A stretch of 64,000 bases of DNA from Gilvimarinus sp. DA14. GTDB lineage: Bacteria > Pseudomonadota > Gammaproteobacteria > Pseudomonadales > Cellvibrionaceae. The DNA is taken from contig NZ_CP100350.1 in NCBI RefSeq assembly GCF_024204685.1, positions 310,001 through 374,000 of the forward strand, given 5' to 3'. The position numbers were made by a program, and so were the translations under genes. This document shows, piece by piece, positions 53,200 through 62,481 of this stretch. Numbering within the stretch: the first letter of the stretch is position 1; each line of letters opens with the position of its first letter. The notes below the pieces were generated by a model, which did not search any database, had not been told where the DNA came from, and saw nothing but the letters and a program-made list of their open reading frames with translations.

Positions 53200-53550
53200 T
53201 CAGTGAAAAAGTTCCGCATACTGATCGGCCTTGAAGCCGACCTGTACTTGATTGCCGGTGTCAATGACCGGTCTTTTAATCAGTGTAGGATGCTCCAGTA
53301 GCAGATTCAGCACATCACCTTGTTCGGCTTGCTGCTTTTGCGCATCGGTCAGATTTTTCCAGGTGGTAGAGCGCTTGTTCACCAGCGCCGCGCTCCCCAA
53401 GGTTTCGAGCCAGGCCTGGACCAATTCGGCGCTCAGCCCGTCGCTGCGAAAATCGTGGAAGGCGTAATTCACCCCGGCGTCTTCGAGCCAGCGGCGTGCT
53501 TTCTTCACGGTGTCGCAGTTTTTTATTCCGTAGAGGGTGGTAGTTGCCAT
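53200..53550 (-). CDS. yffB: ArsC/Spx-family protein (YffB-like)
   Basis: 116 residues from the ATG at 53550 (CGGAG upstream). Thioredoxin-like ArsC fold: YGIKNCDTVKKARRWLEDAG with a CDTVK motif (single active Cys), FHDFRSDGLSAELVQAWLET, KRSTTWKNL and HPTLIKRPVID. YffB proteins are thought to be glutathione-linked reductases, not arsenate reductases. The dapD-yffB pairing is also seen in Pseudomonas. Confidence 0.9.
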   Translation of the reverse strand: MATTTLYGIKNCDTVKKARRWLEDAGVNYAFHDFRSDGLSAELVQAWLETLGSAALVNKRSTTWKNLTDAQKQQAEQGDVLNLLLEHPTLIKRPVIDTGNQVQVGFKADQYAELFH

Positions 53551-53689
53551 GGGCCACTCCGTGCAAAAGCTCGCCATGATACCAAAAAAGCCGGTTTAGG
53601 GCCTGCTGACGTCCATTTAATTCAGCTTGCAGCACCAAGAAGTTTGTCCATTTAAGCGCGGCAGGTTGTGGTAACTGAGCCCGGACGCG

Positions 53690-54364
53690 CTAAGGTTTAT
53701 GGACCTTTTTCGGATGTTTGCGCGCCGGGTAGCAGGCACGGCACAGGCCGCATACGCGACCGTCGCAGCCGCGTGCGGTGCAGTGTTCACGGCCGTAAAA
53801 AATAATCTGTAAATGCAGCTTATTCCAGGCATCTTTGGGGAACAGGCGCTTCAAGTCTCGCTCGGTTTGCACCACATTTTTACCGCTGGTGAGTCCCCAG
53901 CGTTGTGCCAGTCTGTGAATATGCGTATCGACCGGGAAGGCGGGTACCCCGAAAGCCTGGGCCATGACTACACTGGCGGTTTTGTGGCCAACGCCCGGCA
54001 GTGATTCCAGCGCTTCCATATCAGCTGGGACCATGCCGTTGTACTCCGCAACCAGACGCTGGCTGAGCACGGATATCGCCTTGGATTTTTGCGGCGACAG
54101 GCCGCAGGGGCGAATCACCGACTGGATCTGCTCCACGGGCACCTTCGCCATATCAAAGGGGTTATCGGCGAGCGCCCAGAGGCTGGGAGTGACCTGGTTG
54201 ACCCGCTCATCGGTGCACTGCGCTGAAAGCAGCACCGCCACTAACAGGCTGTAGGCGTCAAAATGATCCAGTGGAATAGGCGGCGCGGGGTAGAGTTGAT
54301 TCAGTGTTTGCTGAATCAGCGCTACGCGCTCGGCCTTGTTCAGGTTTTTAGCTGCTACCTCCAT
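53690..54364 (-). CDS. nth: Endonuclease III-like DNA glycosylase/AP lyase
   Basis: 224 residues from the ATG at 54364 (2 bp after the dapC stop). The HhH motif LPGVGHKTASVVM with catalytic Lys and PVDTHIHRLAQRWGL with catalytic Asp are intact. Base excision of oxidised pyrimidines. The cysteine region is unusual: Cys at about 195, 200, 205, 208 and 211, not the classic C-x6-C-x2-C-x5-C of E. coli Nth, so a normal 4Fe-4S site is uncertain. Confidence 0.88.
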   Translation of the reverse strand: MEVAAKNLNKAERVALIQQTLNQLYPAPPIPLDHFDAYSLLVAVLLSAQCTDERVNQVTPSLWALADNPFDMAKVPVEQIQSVIRPCGLSPQKSKAISVLSQRLVAEYNGMVPADMEALESLPGVGHKTASVVMAQAFGVPAFPVDTHIHRLAQRWGLTSGKNVVQTERDLKRLFPKDAWNKLHLQIIFYGREHCTARGCDGRVCGLCRACYPARKHPKKVHKP

Positions 54365-54366
54365 GC

Positions 54367-55563
54367 TTACAGCTCGGTGACAAAACGGCGGATACGATGG
54401 GCGGCTTCGACGCATTCAGCTTCAGTGGCCACCAGCGCCATACGCACATAATGCTCGCCCGGGTTTACCCCATCGCACTGGCGTGACAAATAGGCGCCGG
54501 GCAGTACGGTAATGTTTTGCTCGGTAAATAACCGTCGGGCAAATTCTTCGCCGCTAATGGGAAGCTTGGGCCAAAGATAGAAGCCCGCCTCGGGCATAGT
54601 GACATCGAGGCAGCCGTCGAGCGCGTCCAACACCGCGTCAAACTTGGCACGGTAGGCGTCGCGGTTAGCCAATACATGGTCTTCATCGGCCCAGGCCGAC
54701 ATGCTGGCGATTTGACTGGGCACAGGCATAGCGCAGCCGTGGTAGGTACGATAGCTGAGAAACTTTTGCAGTATGTGCGCATCGCCCGCGACAAAGCCCG
54801 AGCGCAGACCCGGCAGGTTAGAGCGTTTGGATAGACTGTGAAACACGACGCAGCGCGCGTAGTCGGTGCGCCCCATATCGCTGGCGGCCTGTAGCAGCCC
54901 TGGGGGAGGGTTTTGCTCGTCGCGATACAGTTCGCTATAGCATTCGTCCGAGGCGATCACAAAGTCGTACTGGTCGGCCAGGCGAATCAGCGTTTGAAAC
55001 TGCTCGGTGCTCATTACCGCGCCGGTAGGATTGCCGGGCGTGCAAATATACAGCAGTTGGCAGTCGCGCCAGACTTGTTCATCCACCGCATTAAAATCCG
55101 GAATAAAGTTGTTCTCGGCGGTGCAGTTTAAAAAATGGGGCTTGGCCCCGGCCAACAGGGCCGCGCCTTCATAGATTTGGTAAAACGGATTGGGGCTGAC
55201 TACCAGAGGGTTGCTTTTGCTGCGATCGACCACCGCCTGGGCAAAAGCAAATAGGGCCTCGCGAGTGCCGTTAACCGGCAGTACCTGGGTTTGCGCATCC
55301 AGCGCTCGGCACAGTTTAAAACGTCTGCCCGCCCAGTTGGCGATCGTCTCGCGTAATTCCGGTAAACCTTTGGTGGCCGGGTAGTTGGCTAAACGGTTTA
55401 AGTTTTCACTGAGCGTGCGCAGAACAAACGCGGGCGGCTCGTGTTTGGGCTCACCAATCGACAACGCGATGTGCGCTAAATTTTCTGGCGGTGTTGCTCC
55501 CGCTTTTAATTGTGCGAGCTTTTCAAACGGGTAGGGGTGAAGTAATTCTAAATCGTGATTCAT
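54367..55563 (-). CDS. dapC: Succinyldiaminopimelate transaminase
   Basis: 398 residues, PLP aminotransferase class I/II. PLP-binding SLSKRSNLPGLRSGF (Schiff-base Lys), substrate site YPATKGLPELR and CTPGNPTGAVM. The neighbouring glnD and the operon order match Pseudomonas dapC. It converts succinyl-keto-aminopimelate to succinyl-diaminopimelate with glutamate. Twelve bp after glnD. Confidence 0.93.
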   Translation of the reverse strand: MNHDLELLHPYPFEKLAQLKAGATPPENLAHIALSIGEPKHEPPAFVLRTLSENLNRLANYPATKGLPELRETIANWAGRRFKLCRALDAQTQVLPVNGTREALFAFAQAVVDRSKSNPLVVSPNPFYQIYEGAALLAGAKPHFLNCTAENNFIPDFNAVDEQVWRDCQLLYICTPGNPTGAVMSTEQFQTLIRLADQYDFVIASDECYSELYRDEQNPPPGLLQAASDMGRTDYARCVVFHSLSKRSNLPGLRSGFVAGDAHILQKFLSYRTYHGCAMPVPSQIASMSAWADEDHVLANRDAYRAKFDAVLDALDGCLDVTMPEAGFYLWPKLPISGEEFARRLFTEQNITVLPGAYLSRQCDGVNPGEHYVRMALVATEAECVEAAHRIRRFVTEL

Positions 55564-55575
55564 GTATTTGCTTCG

Positions 55576-58275
55576 TCAGTAGCCTGCGGCCTGGTCGACC
55601 CGATCGTCCAGCTGGCGGCAAATCTCAGCTTGTAAACGTTGGCACAGCTCTGGATCAGACAGCGGGTTGCCCTGGTTGTCGGTAATAAAAAAGATGTCTT
55701 CTACGCGCTCGCCCAAGGTGGCAATCTTGGCGTTTTGCAAGTGCAAATCAAAGTCGATAAAAACACGCCCGATGCAGGCCAGCAGGCCGGGGCGATCCGG
55801 GCTTATCACTTCAAGCAAAGTGCAGCCGCTGATAATATCGTTGCGAATAATGGTGCGCGTGGGCATGGCAAAGTGTTTCAGCCTGCGCGGGGTGCGACGC
55901 ATCGCAGGGTCGCGCCCGTCCTCGGTGTTTTGCAGCTCTCGGTGCAGTGTGTCGCGAATACGCTTTAGTACGGCCGGGTCAGTGCCTAGTGGCTCACCGT
56001 CCTGGTTAAGGACAAAAAAGGTATCCAAAGTGTAGCCGGACTTTGAGTTGTAGATACGCGCATCCTGCACGCTTAAGTTCATCATATCCAGCGCCGATGC
56101 AACCGCAGCAAACACATTGTCACGACCTTTGCTGCGTACAAATATTTGTGTTGCCCCTTCCAACTCACGACTGGATGTTTCCTGAATTAAAATCAGTGGG
56201 CCACTGGCATCATCGTGTTTGACAATTGCCTCGGTATGCCAGGCAATATCGAGAAAAGATTCGCGTAAAAAATATTCGTCGTTAACGTCCTCCCATACCG
56301 AGTTGCACTGCTCGGTGCTGACGTTGTGACGGTTGAGTCGGGCGATGGCAGCCTGTTGGGTCTCTTCAATCCAGTCCTGTTTGTCGATCGGGTTTTCCAG
56401 GCCACGGCGCATTGCGCGTTTGGTCTCCAGATAAAGCGTGCGCATTAAACTGGCGCGCCAGGTGTTCCACAAATCCGGGTTGGTGGCGTTAATATCGGCC
56501 ACAGTAAGGGCGTATAAATAATCCAGATGCATCTGGTCGCCCACCGTAAGGGCGAAATTGTGAATCACCTCTGGGTCCGAAATGTCCTGCTTTTGCGAGA
56601 CCGCAGACATTAACAGGTGCTTTTCTACCAGCCAGCTGATGAGCCGGGTTTCTCTTGGCGATAAGTTATGACGCTGGCCAAACTCTTCTGCATCCACGGC
56701 GCCCAGTACCGAGTGATCGCCGCCGCGGCCCTTGGCAATGTCATGATAGAGCCCCGCGATTAACAGAGTTTCAACCTTGGGTAGGCGGCGCATTACATGC
56801 CAAGCCACGGGATAGTCTTCGCGTGCCTGGGGCAGTAAGAAATTGCAGAGGTTTTGCACCAGCAGCAGGGTGTGCGCATCGACGGTGTAAATATGAAATA
56901 AATCGTGCTGCATCTGCCCGGTGACGCGACCGAACTCGGGTAAATACAATCCTAAAATACCGTAGCGCGACATGCGTTTTAGGTTTTCGACCAGCTGATC
57001 TGGATAGCTGAACAGCTGTAAAAATAATTCGGTGTTGCGTGGGTCGGCGCGGTAGCTCTCATCGATTAGGTAGCGGTTCTCCCGCATCAGGCGAATGGTG
57101 GAGGCGCGCACGCCGCGGATGTCCGGGTTTTGCGCCATAAGCACAAAAATTTCCAGCAGCGCAGAAGGGGATTCTTCGAACACATAAATATGCGCAACTT
57201 CGATATAGTCATCGCGGCGCTGAAAACGCTCATTGATGGGAGTAACGGTTTTCTTCACCCCGCGTTGCAAAATGGCTTCGTACAAAAATTGCAGTAGCAC
57301 ATCGTTCAATTCTCGCAGCGACATTACCAGCCGGTAATACTTGTGCATAAACTGCTCAACGGCGAGGTTTTCATCGTTGTCTTTGTAGCCAAATATTTTT
57401 GCCAGTTCGCGCTGGTGGTCGAACAGTAAGCGGTCCTCGGGGCGCTTGGCAATCATGTGCAGGCCATAGCGTACCCGCCAGAGAAACTCCTCGCCGTTTT
57501 GCAGCAAGGAAAACTCCTCTTCAGTGAAAAAACCCTTGCCGTCCAGCTGTTTTAGCGTGCGAACTTTAAAGAAACGTTTTGCCACCCAGCCGATCATTTG
57601 AATATCGCGCAGCCCGCCCGGTGCGTTTTTAATGTTCGGTTCGAGGTTGTATTCGCTGTTTTTGAATTTTTCGTGGCGCTGCTGCTGCTCTTCGAACTTG
57701 GCCTTAAAGAACTCATCAGCTGGCCAGAGTTTGTCGGTATCGGCTTTGGCTCGCAGCTGTTCACGCAAACTTTCATCGCCCACCAGAGTGCGCGATTCCA
57801 TTAAATTGGTGGCCACGGTAATGTCAGAACGACCGATTTCAAGGCACTGGTTGACAGTGCGCACGCTGTGGCCAATTTCCAGGCCGATATCCCACAGCAG
57901 GGTGAGAAATCGCTCCAGGTTATCGCGGCAGCTTTCTTCGAGACCTTCGTCCAGCAAAATTAGCAGGTCGATGTCTGAATGCGGATGCAATTCGCAGCGT
58001 CCGTAGCCGCCCACAGCCTCAAGGCTGATGCCGTTGGGCCAGTCGAACTGATACCAGGCGTAATGCAGCAAACAGTCGACAAACAAAGCGCGTTCGTGAA
58101 TCAGCGCGCGTATGTCCTCACCTTCACAAAAGCGCACGTCAAACTGAGCGTTGGCAGCGGTAATGGCGTCTTTGAAGACAGTGATTACGGGTTTGTCTGC
58201 CAGAGCGCGGCGAAAGCGGCTCTGGTCAAAGAAAAACAGCGGGCGAGTAAAGTAGGGCAGGCTATCGTCGGTCAC
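55576..58275 (-). CDS. glnD: Bifunctional PII uridylyltransferase/uridylyl-removing enzyme
   Basis: 899 residues, normal length. Nucleotidyltransferase motif GGYGRCELHPHSDIDLL at ~89-105, an HD phosphohydrolase domain (LYHDIAKGRGGDHSVLGA), and two C-terminal ACT domains (one with ISPDRPGLLACIGRVFID). It senses glutamine and modifies PII. The start is GTG at 58275, two bp past the map stop. Confidence 0.96.
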   Translation of the reverse strand: MTDDSLPYFTRPLFFFDQSRFRRALADKPVITVFKDAITAANAQFDVRFCEGEDIRALIHERALFVDCLLHYAWYQFDWPNGISLEAVGGYGRCELHPHSDIDLLILLDEGLEESCRDNLERFLTLLWDIGLEIGHSVRTVNQCLEIGRSDITVATNLMESRTLVGDESLREQLRAKADTDKLWPADEFFKAKFEEQQQRHEKFKNSEYNLEPNIKNAPGGLRDIQMIGWVAKRFFKVRTLKQLDGKGFFTEEEFSLLQNGEEFLWRVRYGLHMIAKRPEDRLLFDHQRELAKIFGYKDNDENLAVEQFMHKYYRLVMSLRELNDVLLQFLYEAILQRGVKKTVTPINERFQRRDDYIEVAHIYVFEESPSALLEIFVLMAQNPDIRGVRASTIRLMRENRYLIDESYRADPRNTELFLQLFSYPDQLVENLKRMSRYGILGLYLPEFGRVTGQMQHDLFHIYTVDAHTLLLVQNLCNFLLPQAREDYPVAWHVMRRLPKVETLLIAGLYHDIAKGRGGDHSVLGAVDAEEFGQRHNLSPRETRLISWLVEKHLLMSAVSQKQDISDPEVIHNFALTVGDQMHLDYLYALTVADINATNPDLWNTWRASLMRTLYLETKRAMRRGLENPIDKQDWIEETQQAAIARLNRHNVSTEQCNSVWEDVNDEYFLRESFLDIAWHTEAIVKHDDASGPLILIQETSSRELEGATQIFVRSKGRDNVFAAVASALDMMNLSVQDARIYNSKSGYTLDTFFVLNQDGEPLGTDPAVLKRIRDTLHRELQNTEDGRDPAMRRTPRRLKHFAMPTRTIIRNDIISGCTLLEVISPDRPGLLACIGRVFIDFDLHLQNAKIATLGERVEDIFFITDNQGNPLSDPELCQRLQAEICRQLDDRVDQAAGY

Positions 58276-58277
58276 AA

Positions 58278-59048
58278 TTAAAAGGACTCTTCCTTACGTG
58301 CGGTTAGAACTTCTACGCCATCGGCGGTAACGGCCAGTGTGTGTTCCCACTGGGCAGACAAACGACCGTCTTTGGTTTCGACTGTCCAACCGTCGCGCTT
58401 GAGCTTAGTGGTGGCTTTCCCGGCGTTAATCATAGGCTCGATGGTGAATGTCATGCCTTCTTTTAGCTCGAGGCCGGTACCCGGGCGGCCGTAGTGCAGC
58501 ACCTGAGGCTCTTCGTGAAACACGGTGCCAATGCCGTGGCCGCAATATTCTTTAACTACCGAGTAATAGTTGGATTCGGCGTGCTTTTGAATCACAGCGC
58601 CAATGTCCCCCAGTCGGCAGCCAGGCTTCACCAGCTCAATACCCTTGTAGAGACATTCTTGAGTCACTTCTACCAGGCGCTTGGCGTGAGGGGCAGGCTC
58701 GCCGACGAAATACATTTTACTGGTGTCACCATGGTAGCCATCGTAAATCACGGTAACGTCAATATTGATAATGTCGCCGTTTTTGAGAATTTTTTTCTCA
58801 GACGGAATGCCGTGGCATATGACATGGTTAACCGAGGTGCAGACGGACTTGGGAAAACCGCGATAACCGAGGCAGGCGGGAATCGCTTTTTGCTCGTCGA
58901 CAATATAGTCGTGGCAAATTTTGTCCAGTTCGGCGGTGCTAACGCCCGCTTTGACGTAGGGCTCGATGATTTCCAGCACTTCGGCGGCCATACGGCCGGC
59001 AATGCGCATTTTGGCAATATCTTCGGGGGTTTTGATCGATACGGTCAT
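58278..59048 (-). CDS. map: Methionine aminopeptidase type I
   Basis: 256 residues. Metal ligands appear in NIDVTVIYDGYHGDTSKM, EYCGHGIGTVFHEEPQVLHY and FTIEPMINAG, with SVNHVICHGIPS holding the catalytic His. Removes initiator Met in the cytoplasm. In Pseudomonas, map lies directly divergent from rpsB; here uxuA lies between them. Confidence 0.97.
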   Translation of the reverse strand: MTVSIKTPEDIAKMRIAGRMAAEVLEIIEPYVKAGVSTAELDKICHDYIVDEQKAIPACLGYRGFPKSVCTSVNHVICHGIPSEKKILKNGDIINIDVTVIYDGYHGDTSKMYFVGEPAPHAKRLVEVTQECLYKGIELVKPGCRLGDIGAVIQKHAESNYYSVVKEYCGHGIGTVFHEEPQVLHYGRPGTGLELKEGMTFTIEPMINAGKATTKLKRDGWTVETKDGRLSAQWEHTLAVTADGVEVLTARKEESF

Positions 59049-59151
59049 GATGTCTCGCTTTAGCAGGGGGCTGCCCGGAACTTAAAAGCGCTAGTTTACC
59101 CGATTGACCGCCGGGACTACAGCCCGCCAGGCGGCGGGCCGGCTGGAGGCG

Positions 59152-60336
59152 TTAGCGGGTGGCGAGCGCTTCCAGTGTGTGGATGACCCCGCGCAGCTCG
59201 GCCAGGCCGCGCATGCGACCGGCGTAAGAGTAGCCAGGGTTAATACCCGCCTTGCCGATTTCATCCCCCATCAAATGGCCGTGATCGGGGCGCATGGCGA
59301 TGGGCGGTAGTTGGCTGCCGCTGGATTGGCGGCGTCTCTCTTCTTTTAATAAGGCGTCAACCAGGCCCACCATGTCATTGTCGCCGTCCAGGTGGTCCGA
59401 TTCGTAAAACGAGCCATCCGCTTCGCGCTTGATGTTGCGCAGGTGCACAAAATAAATGTTGCCGCCGAACTCGCGCACCATGTCCACCAGGTCGTTGTCG
59501 CCGCGGGCGCCGTAAGAGCCCGCACACAGGGTCAGGCCGTTGGCGGGGCTTTTCGCCGCCGCCAGCAGCGCGCGGGCATCCGCCTGGGTAGAAACTACGC
59601 GGGGTAAGCCAAACAGAGAAAACGGCGGGTCGTCCGGGTGAATGGCAAGGCGCACGCCCACCTCTTCAGCAACGGGCACCACCTCTTGCAAAAAGGCGAA
59701 TAGGTTGGCGCGCATGCCGTCATCGCCCAGCTCGATAAACTGCTCGATGGCGGCGCGAATGCCGTCGCGATCGTAGCTGCCTTCGCCGCCAGGCAGGCCG
59801 GCGATAATGTTTTTTTCCAGCAGGGCTTTTTCCTGCTCGCTCATGGCGTCTAGGCGAGTTTTGGCTTTTTCCAGCACCTCGGGGGCGTAATCGTTGCTGG
59901 CTCCTTTGCGCTTTAGTATGTAAACGTCGTAGGCGGCAAAATCGCTCATCTCGAAGCGCAGCGCCTGGGAGTGATTGGGCAGGGTGTAGGACAGGTTGGT
60001 GCGGGTCCAGTCAACTACTGGCATAAAGTTGTAACACACATCAAACACACCGGCCTCGGCAACATTGCGCAGCGACTGCTGGTAGTTGGCGATATAGCGC
60101 TGGTAATCGCCGCTGCGGGTTTTGATGTCGTTGTGCAGCGGAATGCTCTCGATCACGCTCCATTCCAGGCCTGCCGCCTCGATTTCATCTTTGCGAGCCC
60201 TAATGTCTTCGCTGGGCCAAACCTCCCCAGTGGGAATATGATGCAAAGAGGTGACAATGCCTGTGGCTCCAGCCTGGCGGATGTTGGCTAGAGTGACGGT
60301 ATCTTGGGGGCCGAACCAGCGCCAGGTTTCTTTCAT
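59152..60336 (-). CDS. uxuA: Mannonate dehydratase
   Basis: 394 residues, full length. TIM-barrel motifs: WRWFGPQDTVTLANIRQAGA, SLHHIPTGEVW, CYNFMPVVDWTRTNLSY, AIHPDDPPFSLFGLPRVVST, HLRNIKREADGSF and MRPDHGHLMGDE (metal/catalytic His). It dehydrates D-mannonate to 2-keto-3-deoxygluconate in glucuronate/alginate-related catabolism. No uxuB or uxaC nearby. A GntR-type palindrome precedes it. Confidence 0.95.
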   Translation of the reverse strand: MKETWRWFGPQDTVTLANIRQAGATGIVTSLHHIPTGEVWPSEDIRARKDEIEAAGLEWSVIESIPLHNDIKTRSGDYQRYIANYQQSLRNVAEAGVFDVCYNFMPVVDWTRTNLSYTLPNHSQALRFEMSDFAAYDVYILKRKGASNDYAPEVLEKAKTRLDAMSEQEKALLEKNIIAGLPGGEGSYDRDGIRAAIEQFIELGDDGMRANLFAFLQEVVPVAEEVGVRLAIHPDDPPFSLFGLPRVVSTQADARALLAAAKSPANGLTLCAGSYGARGDNDLVDMVREFGGNIYFVHLRNIKREADGSFYESDHLDGDNDMVGLVDALLKEERRRQSSGSQLPPIAMRPDHGHLMGDEIGKAGINPGYSYAGRMRGLAELRGVIHTLEALATR

Positions 60337-60371
60337 GTGAAGCTCCGTTAATTTTACTTGGTGTAATGGTT

Positions 60372-60381
60372 TGGTGGACCA
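60372..60381. promoter_or_regulatory. Candidate GntR-type operator TGGTGGACCA
   Basis: A TGGT-GG-ACCA palindrome 36 bp upstream of the uxuA start. The UxuR/ExuR operators of enterobacteria share a TGGTNNACCA core, so a hexuronate-responsive GntR regulator is a fair guess; no such regulator gene is in the window. Confidence 0.5.
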
Positions 60382-60539
60382 TAAGTGGCGGTAGTGTAAT
60401 CTTGGCGCCCGCAGCCAGCAAAGACTTTATTTAGCGTGGCGGCTGTGGTATAAAGCGCGCCTCCTGTAAATAGCTTGGTGCAAAAGCGTCCCGCTTACGT
60501 CCACTTTTTGCCGGAGATTAACACTTTTAAATGTCACAC

Positions 60540-60624
60540 ATATACCGACACGTTCAGTCTGGGTGCCCGTAAGGGTTGGCTGGCGGGGTGTATGGAGGCC
60601 TAACCCGATACACAGGAAAAGATT
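60540..60624 (+). promoter_or_regulatory. Candidate rpsB leader (S2 autoregulatory element)
   Basis: The sequence just before the rpsB start (GGGTGTATGGAGGCCTAACC then GATACACAGGAAAAG) resembles the conserved gammaproteobacterial rpsB leader that binds S2 for feedback control of rpsB-tsf. GTGTAT and ATACAC can pair around the GGAGGCC. The similarity rests on memory of the family, not on a covariance search. Confidence 0.5.
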
Positions 60625-61368
60625 ATGCCTACAGTAAGCATGCGCGATATGCTGCAAGCGGGTGTCCACTTTGGTCACCAAACCCGTTACTGGAACCCGA
60701 AGATGAACCGCTTTATCTTCGGCGCTCGTAACAAGATTCATATCATCAACCTGGAGCACACTGTTCCAGCGTTCAACGAGACCCTTGAGCTGGTTAAGCA
60801 AATGGGCTCGCAAAAGAAAAAAATTCTGTTTGTTGGCACCAAGCGCGCTGCACAGAAAATCGTTAAAGAGCAAGCCGAGCGTGTAGGCCAGCCTTACGTT
60901 AGCCATCGCTGGTTGGGCGGCATGCTGACCAACTACAAAACCATTCGCGCCTCTATTCGTCGCTACCGCGATCTGGAAGCTCAGTCTCAAGACGGTACCT
61001 TTGAGAAACTGACCAAGAAAGAAGCGTTGATGCGCACCCGTGATATGGAGAAGCTTGAGCGCTCCATTGGTGGTATTAAAGATATGGGCGGCCTGCCTGA
61101 TGCGCTGTTTGTGGTTGATGTTGATCACGAGCGCATTGCTGTTCAGGAAGCCAACAAGCTGGGTATCCCGGTTATCGGTGTGGTTGATACCAACTCTGAT
61201 CCCGATGGCATCGATTATGTTATCCCAGGTAACGATGACGCTATCCGCGCCATTCGCCTGTATGTGACTGCCATTGCTGATGCCGCCGCTGAAGGCGCTT
61301 CTCAGGCTCAGGCAGTACCGAACAAAGACGAGTATGTCGCCGCCGACGGTGAAGCTGCTGCTGAATAA
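60625..61368 (+). CDS. rpsB: 30S ribosomal protein S2
   Basis: 247 residues. Typical blocks: [80 protein letters not shown] and [18 protein letters not shown]. Cytoplasmic, small subunit. First gene of the rpsB-tsf unit. CAGGAAAAG precedes the ATG. Confidence 0.98.
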   Translation: MPTVSMRDMLQAGVHFGHQTRYWNPKMNRFIFGARNKIHIINLEHTVPAFNETLELVKQMGSQKKKILFVGTKRAAQKIVKEQAERVGQPYVSHRWLGGMLTNYKTIRASIRRYRDLEAQSQDGTFEKLTKKEALMRTRDMEKLERSIGGIKDMGGLPDALFVVDVDHERIAVQEANKLGIPVIGVVDTNSDPDGIDYVIPGNDDAIRAIRLYVTAIADAAAEGASQAQAVPNKDEYVAADGEAAAE

Positions 61369-61407
61369 GCTGCACGCTTGTAATCTTTAGTACGTAAAGT
61401 GCGACAC

Positions 61408-61441
61408 AAAAGGGGTGGGCCAGCCGGTTTGCCCCTTTTTT
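61408..61441 (+). terminator. Terminator-like hairpin between rpsB and tsf
   Basis: AAAAGGGG faces CCCCTTTTTT around a GC-rich loop that may form its own small stem (GGGCC...). It may attenuate tsf relative to rpsB, as is known for the E. coli intergenic terminator. Confidence 0.7.
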
Positions 61442-61474
61442 CAATAGACATTTGCAAATCAAGAGGATAGATAC

Positions 61475-62344
61475 ATGGCAGCTATCTCTGCTTCTCTGGT
61501 AAAAGAACTGCGCGAGCGCACTGGCCTGGGCATGATGGAATGTAAAAAAGCTCTGGCTGAGGTAGATGGTGATCTGGAGCAGGCAATTGAAAACCTGCGT
61601 AAGGCCAGCGGCCTGAAGGCATCGAAAAAAGCTGGTCGTACCGCCGCTGACGGTGTTGTTGCTGCAAAAGTGGCCGACGACAACAGCTACGCTGTGGTGC
61701 TGGAAGTTAACAGTGAAACCGACTTCGTGGCTCGCGACGAAGGCTTCCTGGCTTTTGTGAGCACCGTTCTGGATAAAGCCTTTGCGGACAAGCAAGAAGA
61801 CGTAGCCGCGCTGATGAGTGGTGAGTTGGAGTCTGCGCGTGAAGCGCTGGTACAGAAAATCGGTGAAAACATCGGTGTGCGCCGTGTGGCCGTGGTTGAA
61901 GGTGGTTTGGTAGACGCCTATGTCCACTCTAACAACCGTATTGCTACCATTATTAAGCTCGAAGGCGGCAACGCCGAGCTGGCCCGTGATATCGCCATGC
62001 ACGTGGCGGCGGTAAACCCACAAGTGGTTAAGCCAGAAGATATGCCTGCTGACGTGGTGGAGAAAGAGAAGGAAATCATCAAGGCGCAGCCTGATATGGA
62101 AGGCAAACCTGCGGAAATCGTTGAAAAAATGATGGTAGGTCGTATCAACAAGTTCTTGAAAGAGAGCAGCTTGATCGAACAGCCTTTCGTTAAAAACCCG
62201 GAGTTGACCGTGGGTAAGCTGGCGAAAGAAGCCGGCGCTAGCATTACCAGCATGGTGCGCTTTGAAGTGGGCGAGGGTATCGAGAAAGAAGAGGCTGACT
62301 TTGCCGCTGAAGTTGCTGCTCAGGTAGCCGCTTCTAAGGGCTAA
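61475..62344 (+). CDS. tsf: Translation elongation factor Ts
   Basis: 289 residues. N-terminal UBA-like [20 protein letters not shown], the conserved core [12 protein letters not shown], a dimerisation-domain histidine helix ([18 protein letters not shown]) and C-terminal [14 protein letters not shown]. Nucleotide exchange factor for EF-Tu. AAGAGGAT precedes the ATG. Confidence 0.98.
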   Translation: MAAISASLVKELRERTGLGMMECKKALAEVDGDLEQAIENLRKASGLKASKKAGRTAADGVVAAKVADDNSYAVVLEVNSETDFVARDEGFLAFVSTVLDKAFADKQEDVAALMSGELESAREALVQKIGENIGVRRVAVVEGGLVDAYVHSNNRIATIIKLEGGNAELARDIAMHVAAVNPQVVKPEDMPADVVEKEKEIIKAQPDMEGKPAEIVEKMMVGRINKFLKESSLIEQPFVKNPELTVGKLAKEAGASITSMVRFEVGEGIEKEEADFAAEVAAQVAASKG

Positions 62345-62395
62345 TCAGCGCTTTTTGCGCCTAGCGCTTGTTCCCGCCTCTAGGGCGGGGCTCAC

Positions 62396-62433
62396 ACAAA
62401 AGGAGGCCGGATACCCATCCGGCCTCCTTTTGT
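62396..62433 (+). terminator. Strong terminator between tsf and pyrH
   Basis: A 17 bp perfect stem (ACAAAAGGAGGCCGGAT and its inverse) around ACCC, ending in TTTTGT. The stem works in both orientations. It sets the end of the rpsB-tsf transcript, so pyrH needs its own promoter in the following ~45 bp or read-through. Confidence 0.9.
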
Positions 62434-62481
62434 TGTAAACTGCCCCCCGTTTTTATCCCCCCGGCTTGCAGGAGATCCGTC

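Noticed and set aside
60427-61128. 233-codon open frame on the minus strand opposite rpsB
   Set aside because: It is antisense to the highly conserved rpsB and runs through its leader; composition mirrors codon bias of the real gene, and no family character is visible.
61241-62023. 260-codon open frame on the minus strand opposite tsf
   Set aside because: Shadow of tsf. The long open frame comes from the strong codon bias of a translation gene.
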